From Opitutia bacterium (GTDB lineage Bacteria; Verrucomicrobiota; Verrucomicrobiia; Opitutales; Opitutaceae): DNA of 10,545 bases. The stretch covers positions 1 through 10,545 of the forward strand of contig JANXWT010000056.1 of NCBI GenBank assembly GCA_025351035.1, in the 5' to 3' direction. Numbering within the stretch: the first letter of the stretch is position 1; each line of letters opens with the position of its first letter. The notes beneath the pieces were generated by a model. That model was not told where the DNA came from. It did no database searches and saw only the letters and a program-made list of their open reading frames with translations. A program made the position numbers and the translations under genes. Positions 6,893 through 10,545 of the stretch are shown one piece after another.

Positions 6893-6922
6893 CGATAAAG
6901 AAACGATAACGGGAGCTGTCAA
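6893..6922 (-). promoter_or_regulatory. Candidate antitoxin-toxin promoter, possibly leaderless
   Basis: On the - strand a perfect -35 box TTGACA (6922-6917) is followed, after 17 bases, by a weak -10 match TTTATC (6899-6894). Transcription would then begin within a few bases of the antitoxin ATG at 6887, which fits the absence of a ribosome-binding site. CGATAA occurs twice on the + strand (6893-6898 and 6904-6909), 11 bp apart and overlapping the -10 area, suggesting binding half-sites for the autorepressing antitoxin. Confidence 0.4.
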
Positions 6923-6950
6923 TGACGGCGTGCCGGCGGCGTTTGGAGAC

Positions 6951-6971
6951 TTGTCACGTGTTGCGTGACAA
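6951..6971. promoter_or_regulatory. Perfect 8-bp inverted repeat upstream of the toxin-antitoxin operon
   Basis: TTGTCACG, five bases, CGTGACAA. It lies 64 bases upstream of the antitoxin start and about 29 bases upstream of the candidate -35 box. There is no T-tract, so a dimeric protein-binding site is more likely than a terminator. Whether the antitoxin binds here cannot be told from sequence. Confidence 0.5.
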
Positions 6972-7018
6972 ACCTCGAGCGGAGCGTGGAGCGCGTGCCG
7001 CGGGTGGGCGTCAGGTTT

Positions 7019-7090
7019 ACCACGGATTGAACGGATGCAGACGGATAAAACGGATTCGGTGGATCCGAATCCGTCCGTGAAATCCGTGGT
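7019..7090. repeat. 72-bp palindromic element with ACGGAT-like units
   Basis: Outer arms ACCACGGATT (7019-7028) and AATCCGTGGT (7081-7090) are perfect complements. Inside, CGGATTCG (7051-7058) and CGAATCCG (7066-7073) form a second perfect stem around a 7-base loop. The left half repeats the core CGGAT four times: ACGGATT, ACGGATG, ACGGATA, CGGATTC. The element lies between the GIY-YIG gene's 3' end and the toxin-antitoxin promoter, in a gene-free stretch (6888-7196) that otherwise shows only the promoter and the small inverted repeat. It resembles dispersed extragenic palindromes seen in environmental genomes, and it may also act as a weak transcription barrier. Confidence 0.75.
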
Positions 7091-7196
7091 CAAGAAATTG
7101 GTGTCGGACGTGTCGTGCGCAGGGTGCAGTTCCGGCAAAGAAACGCCGCTGCAACCCCAACCCCCAAAGCCTGCCCCCGTGTCAGCGTCCCTCCAC

Positions 7197-8015
7197 TCAA
7201 TTCTCGTTGTGGCCCAACTCGCGGCTGCAGAGAGCCTGCTTCCAGTGGTTTTCTCGGGCGATCACGGCGTCGGGCGGCATCATCGGGTCGCAGATTTCGA
7301 GGATCGCGAATTGGAAGTGCGTGGCATGTGGCGTTCCTTTTTCTGCTAGGAGCTTTTGAAGTCCCTTGTTCCCGCCATCGGGCCGCTCGGCGTAGAGTTT
7401 CCATCGGCCCCAAATTCCTTCCGCCCCTGAAGCGCTGCCGACGTAGTATTTGCAGTCGGATCGATCCGTGATGACATAGACACCGGCGACGCTCTTCAAC
7501 GCGGCGCGCCAGCTCTCGATGTTCTGACGGATAATGTGCTGGAGCGTATCGATGGGCAAGATGACCGACGCGTATCCGGGAAACTCCGCGAGGGTCAGGC
7601 GGGAGGGCCTGATCTCCGCGACATTCAATGCGCCGGCGTATCGCTCGCCGCGGAGGTAGGAGGCGCGAAAGGTCCGCTTGAATTTCACAACGACGCGCCC
7701 GGCAAGGTGCTCCAAGCCTCCGACTTCCCGGGTCGAGTATTCAAACCACGTCGACGCTCCGTTGCGCCGGGGCTGAACGCCGAGCACATCCCACACGCCG
7801 GCGAAAAGCCAACGGTCATCGTGCAGATGGATGAGCGAGACGATGTGCGCGCACGGGAAATTTTTCTGTGTCTGGCGTTCCTGCCACTGCTTGAACGTGC
7901 CGGCCAAGAATGCGGTCAGCGGAGGGTCGCGGTCATGTTTGGCACAATGGATCTTGAAGCTCGTCGGCGCGACTCCAGCCGTCCGCAGCAGATCGAGCAG
8001 GTTCAAAAATTTCAT
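7197..8015 (-). CDS. GIY-YIG nuclease family protein
   Basis: 272 residues from the ATG at 8015 to the TGA at 7197. The C-terminal third is a GIY-YIG catalytic domain: GVY (178-180), YVG (191-193) in KYYVGSASG, the catalytic-type Arg204 in GIWGRW, Asn216 in GGNKGLQKLL, and metal-binding Glu255 in ARENHWKQ. Residues 1-165 are an N-terminal region with LEHLAGRVVVKFKRTFRASY and a PSRLTLAEFPGY segment, which I recognise as a conserved arrangement in a widespread family of uncharacterised stand-alone GIY-YIG proteins. GIY-YIG domains cut DNA or occasionally RNA; the role of this family is unknown. The gene begins 18 bases after the prpD stop, so it may share the prpCD transcript, with no obvious metabolic reason. 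No strong ribosome-binding site is visible. Confidence 0.92.
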   Translation of the reverse strand: MKFLNLLDLLRTAGVAPTSFKIHCAKHDRDPPLTAFLAGTFKQWQERQTQKNFPCAHIVSLIHLHDDRWLFAGVWDVLGVQPRRNGASTWFEYSTREVGGLEHLAGRVVVKFKRTFRASYLRGERYAGALNVAEIRPSRLTLAEFPGYASVILPIDTLQHIIRQNIESWRAALKSVAGVYVITDRSDCKYYVGSASGAEGIWGRWKLYAERPDGGNKGLQKLLAEKGTPHATHFQFAILEICDPMMPPDAVIARENHWKQALCSRELGHNEN

Positions 8016-8033
8016 GGCAGGCCAGCGAAGCGC

Positions 8034-9518
8034 TTACTTTACGAATGCGCTCACGAAGTCGTGCACGGGCATCGTTTCGAGTTTCGTGCGGTCGGTGAAG
8101 AGGGACATGAGCTGCGCGGCTTTTTCTTTGCCGTAGTGGGTGGTGAAGGCGGCGTGGGCTTTTTGCTGGAGGACGGGGATGCCTTCGGTGCGGCGGCGGC
8201 GGTGGCCGATGGGGAAGTGGACTTCGATGCGGTCCGTCTTGGTGCCGTCCTTGAAGACGACTTGGATGGCGTTGGCGATGGAGCGTTTCTCGGGGTCGAG
8301 GTAATCCTTCGAATAGGATTTGTCTTCGGTGACGACCATCTTGGCGCGGAGGGCGTCGATGCGCGGGTCGGCGGCGATCTTGTCTTCGTAGTGGTCGGCG
8401 GTGAGCGCGCCGAAGATGAGGCCGATGGCGGCCATGTATTGGAGGCAGTGGTCGCGGTCGGCGGGATTGTTGAGCGGGCCGGATTTGTCGATGATGCGGA
8501 TGGCGGATTCGTGCGTGGTCATCTCGACGCGTTCGATCTGGTCGAGGCGGTTCTTCACAAGCGGGTGGAGTTTCATGGCGCACTCGACGGCGGTCTGCGC
8601 GTGGAACTCGGCGGGGAAGGAAATCTTGAAGAGCACTTGCTCCATGACGTAGCTGCCGAGGGGGCGGGCGAGTTTGACGGAGTTGCCCTTGAAGGAGACA
8701 TCCTGGAAGCCCCACGTTTTGGCGGTGAGGACGGAGGGGTAACCCATCTCGCCGGTCATGGCGATGAGGGCGAGGCGGACGGCGCGGCTGGTGGCGTCGC
8801 CGGCGGCCCACGATTTGCGCGAGCCGGTGTTGGGGGCGTGGCGGTAGGTGCGGAGCGCGGAGCCGTCAAGCCACGCGTGCGAGATGGCGTTGATGACTTG
8901 CTCGCGGTTGCCGCCGAGCATGACGGCGGTGACGGCGGTGGACGCCATGCGGACGAGGAGGACGTGATCGAGGCCGACGCGGTTGACGGAGTTCTCCAAC
9001 GCCAACACTCCCTGAATCTCGTGAGCCTTAACCATTGCGGTCAGCACATCGCGGACGGTTGGCGCGGGTTGAGAGTTGAGGGTTGAGAGTTGAGAGCCGA
9101 AGGCTGCGAGCGGAGAGCCGGCAGCCTTGTTGCGGCTAATCCAATCCGAGACAGCGAGGATGGCGCCGAGGTTGTCGGAGGGGTGGCCCCATTCGGCGGC
9201 GAGCCAGGTGTCGTTGAAGTCGAGCCAGCGGACGATGGCGCCGATGTTGAACGCGCCTTGGACGGGATCGAGTTCGTAGGACGTGCCGGGGACGCGCGCG
9301 CCGTTCTTGATCGAGGTGCCGGGGACGACGGGCCCGAGGAGCTTGGTGCAGGCCGGGTAGGCGAGGGCCATGATGCCGCAAGCGAGCGTGTCGGCGAGAC
9401 ACCAGCGGGCGGTGTCGTAGGCTTCGTCGCTGGTGATCTTTGCGTTAAGCGCGTAGTCGGCTAGGTCGACGATGAGTTGGTCGGGAGCGGGACGGACGTT
9501 GGAGATGTAGGAACTCAT
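8034..9518 (-). CDS. prpD: 2-methylcitrate dehydratase PrpD
   Basis: 494 residues from the ATG at 9518. This start was chosen because MSSYISNVRP matches the N-terminus of E. coli PrpD; an upstream ATG at 9557 would add 13 residues encoded by an inverted-repeat arm. PrpD dehydrates 2-methylcitrate to 2-methyl-cis-aconitate in the cytoplasmic methylcitrate cycle. Near-identity to known PrpD runs throughout: YDTARWCLADTLACG, RWLDFNDTWLAAEWGHPSDN (97-116), KAHEIQG, RTYRHAPNTGSRKSWAAGDA, FKISFPAEFHAQTAVE, GPLNNPADRDHC and FPIGHRRRRTEGIP. Compared with E. coli PrpD (483 residues) it carries an extra segment of about 14 residues at 136-152 (AAFGSQLSTLNSQPAP), made from tandem-repeat DNA. It lies 89 bases downstream of prpC. 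No good ribosome-binding site is seen, so translation may depend on prpC coupling or another signal. Confidence 0.96.
   Translation of the reverse strand: MSSYISNVRPAPDQLIVDLADYALNAKITSDEAYDTARWCLADTLACGIMALAYPACTKLLGPVVPGTSIKNGARVPGTSYELDPVQGAFNIGAIVRWLDFNDTWLAAEWGHPSDNLGAILAVSDWISRNKAAGSPLAAFGSQLSTLNSQPAPTVRDVLTAMVKAHEIQGVLALENSVNRVGLDHVLLVRMASTAVTAVMLGGNREQVINAISHAWLDGSALRTYRHAPNTGSRKSWAAGDATSRAVRLALIAMTGEMGYPSVLTAKTWGFQDVSFKGNSVKLARPLGSYVMEQVLFKISFPAEFHAQTAVECAMKLHPLVKNRLDQIERVEMTTHESAIRIIDKSGPLNNPADRDHCLQYMAAIGLIFGALTADHYEDKIAADPRIDALRAKMVVTEDKSYSKDYLDPEKRSIANAIQVVFKDGTKTDRIEVHFPIGHRRRRTEGIPVLQQKAHAAFTTHYGKEKAAQLMSLFTDRTKLETMPVHDFVSAFVK
9067..9128. repeat. Tandem repeat and hairpin inserted within prpD
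   Basis: GGTTGAGAGTTGAG occurs twice in perfect tandem (9067-9080, 9081-9094); each copy is itself two near-identical heptamers (GGTTGAG, AGTTGAG). It is followed by an inverted repeat AAGGCTGC (9100-9107) / GCAGCCTT (9121-9128). The segment coincides with the stretch in which this PrpD is longer than E. coli PrpD, and it keeps the reading frame. Confidence 0.85.
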
Positions 9519-9531
9519 GAAGGAAATATTT

Positions 9532-9611
9532 TGAAGCGCAAAGACGCGAAGGGGCAATGGTCTGAATAAATCATTGAATTATCAGGTCGGACTTCGCGTC
9601 ATTGCGCTTAG
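9532..9611. repeat. Long inverted repeat in the prpC-prpD spacer
   Basis: Arms TGAAGCGCAAAGACGCGAAG (9532-9551) and CTTCGCGTCATTGCGCTTAG (9592-9611) are complementary at 17 of 20 positions around a 40-base, AT-richer loop. The right arm includes the prpC stop codon (9608-9610), and the left arm ends 14 bases before the prpD ATG. It could tune relative expression of the two genes through mRNA stability, or be a mobile repetitive extragenic element. There is no T-tract, so a strong terminator is unlikely. Confidence 0.8.
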
Positions 9612-10545
9612 CGCTGCGCGAGGGGGACGAAGGGGCGGTTGTCGGGGCCGGTGTAATTGGCGCCGGGGCGGATGATTTTGCCGTCGGTGCGTTGCTCGAT
9701 GATGTGCGCGGACCACCCGGCCGTGCGCGCCATGACGAAGAGCGGTGTGAACATGAGCATCGGCACGCCCATGCGGTGGTAGGCGACGGCGCTGAACCAA
9801 TCGAGGTTGGGAAACATTTTCTTCTCGGCCCACATGAGCGACTCGATGCGTTCGGCGACGTTGAAGAGGCGGAGGTCGTTTTGCTCGGTGCTGAGCTGGC
9901 GGGCGATTTCCTTGATGATGGGATTGCGCGGATCGCCGATGGTGTAGACGGGGTGACCGAAACCGATGATGATTTCCTTGCGGGCCATGCGGGCGCGGAT
10001 GTCGGCCTCGGCTTCGTCGGGCGTAGCGTAGCGCTGCTGGATATCGAGGGCAACTTCGTTGGCGCCGCCGTGCTTCGGGCCGCGGAGCGCACCGATGCCG
10101 CCGGTGATGCAGGAATAAATGTCGGTGCCCGTGCCGGCGATGACGCGGCAGGTGAACGTGGAGGCATTGAACTCGTGCTCGGCGTAGAGAATCAGCGAGC
10201 GGTCGAGCGCGCTGACGTGCGAGGCGACGGGAGTTTTTTGATGGAGCAGGTGGAGGAAATGCGCGGCGATCGAGGTGTCGTCGGTCTCGACGGTGATGCG
10301 TTTGCCCGTCGTGGCGAAGTGGTGCCAGTAGAGCAGCATCGACGGGAAGGCGGCGAGGAGGCGGTCGGCGATGGCGCGCGCGCCGGGAGTCGAGGAGGCG
10401 TTGGCGCCGGTGGAAGGAATGGTTTCGTGTTCGAGGTGGCCGAGCATCGAGCAACCGGTGCGGAGGACGTCCATCGGGTGCGCGTCCTTCGGGATTTGTT
10501 CGAGGACGGCGCGGAGCGCGGCGGGGAGGCCGCGGAGTTTCATGA
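9608..10545 (-). CDS. prpC: 2-methylcitrate synthase PrpC, 5' end outside the window
   Basis: 312 codons are visible, and about 80 N-terminal residues lie beyond the right edge; the Met encoded at 10543 (MKLRGLPAAL) aligns with the interior of E. coli PrpC, so it is not the start. PrpC condenses propionyl-CoA with oxaloacetate to 2-methylcitrate. Counting from that Met, the citrate synthase signatures are HEFNASTF (His123, oxaloacetate binding), GALRGPKHGGANE (catalytic-type His158), GFGHPVYTIGDPR (His197) and NLDWFSA (catalytic Asp248). AHPMDVLRTG, LLYWHHF, HFLHLLH and the tail RPGANYTGPDNRPFVPL favour PrpC over the GltA-type citrate synthase, and the adjacent prpD supports this. An alanine-, serine- and threonine-rich loop (ETIPSTGANASSTPGA) is a little longer than in E. 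coli. The TAA at 9608-9610 lies inside the inverted repeat of the spacer. Confidence 0.95.
   Translation of the reverse strand, partial: MKLRGLPAALRAVLEQIPKDAHPMDVLRTGCSMLGHLEHETIPSTGANASSTPGARAIADRLLAAFPSMLLYWHHFATTGKRITVETDDTSIAAHFLHLLHQKTPVASHVSALDRSLILYAEHEFNASTFTCRVIAGTGTDIYSCITGGIGALRGPKHGGANEVALDIQQRYATPDEAEADIRARMARKEIIIGFGHPVYTIGDPRNPIIKEIARQLSTEQNDLRLFNVAERIESLMWAEKKMFPNLDWFSAVAYHRMGVPMLMFTPLFVMARTAGWSAHIIEQRTDGKIIRPGANYTGPDNRPFVPLAQR

Noticed and set aside
7536..9086. 516-residue + strand open frame
   Set aside because: It is antisense to prpD and the GIY-YIG gene. The Gly/Asp/Val/Glu-rich product is the usual shadow of a GC-rich coding strand.
9067..9094. Tandem repeats as a CRISPR array
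   Set aside because: The repeat unit is 14 bp with no spacers and lies within the prpD coding frame.

Overview
The window reads as chromosomal DNA from a GC-rich Gram-negative heterotroph. The best guess is a Verrucomicrobiota of the Opitutaceae type. That guess rests on a very large TonB-dependent receptor with a KLEKFVVTGS start to its mature part, a second decayed receptor of the same kind, and a short CTCAACTCTCAA-type repeat inside a gene. No rRNA or other taxonomic marker is present, so the assignment is an inference.

Layout. The first 1.5 kb lies on the + strand: the C-terminal end of a SYLF (Ysc84-type) lipid-binding protein, a secreted Fes/IroE-like esterase, and a decayed DUF488 gene carrying a frameshift, a nonsense codon and a lost 3' end. 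From 1612 to the right edge every gene is on the - strand. In the direction of transcription (right to left) these are prpC (5' end outside the window), prpD and a GIY-YIG nuclease gene; then a Phd/YefM-RelE-type toxin-antitoxin pair; then a secreted alpha/beta hydrolase, a remnant of a TonB-dependent receptor, and an intact 986-residue TonB-dependent receptor.

Functions. PrpC and PrpD are consecutive steps of the 2-methylcitrate cycle, which removes propionyl-CoA. The GIY-YIG gene begins only 18 bases after prpD and may be co-transcribed, although no functional link is known to me. The receptor, the two secreted hydrolases and the decayed receptor fit an outer-membrane uptake and degradation lifestyle, but no substrate can be read from the sequence.

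Unusual features. (1) A repeat of about 100 bp, roughly 90% identical and carrying an intrinsic terminator, lies downstream of both the intact receptor and the receptor remnant. (2) The remnant looks like the product of an internal deletion joining a mid-barrel strand directly to the last strand. (3) prpD contains an in-frame insertion made partly of a perfect 14-bp tandem repeat. (4) The prpC-prpD spacer holds a long inverted repeat that includes the prpC stop codon. (5) A 72-bp palindromic element built from ACGGAT-like units lies upstream of the toxin-antitoxin operon. I found no CRISPR array, tRNA, rRNA, transposase or clearly new multi-gene system.
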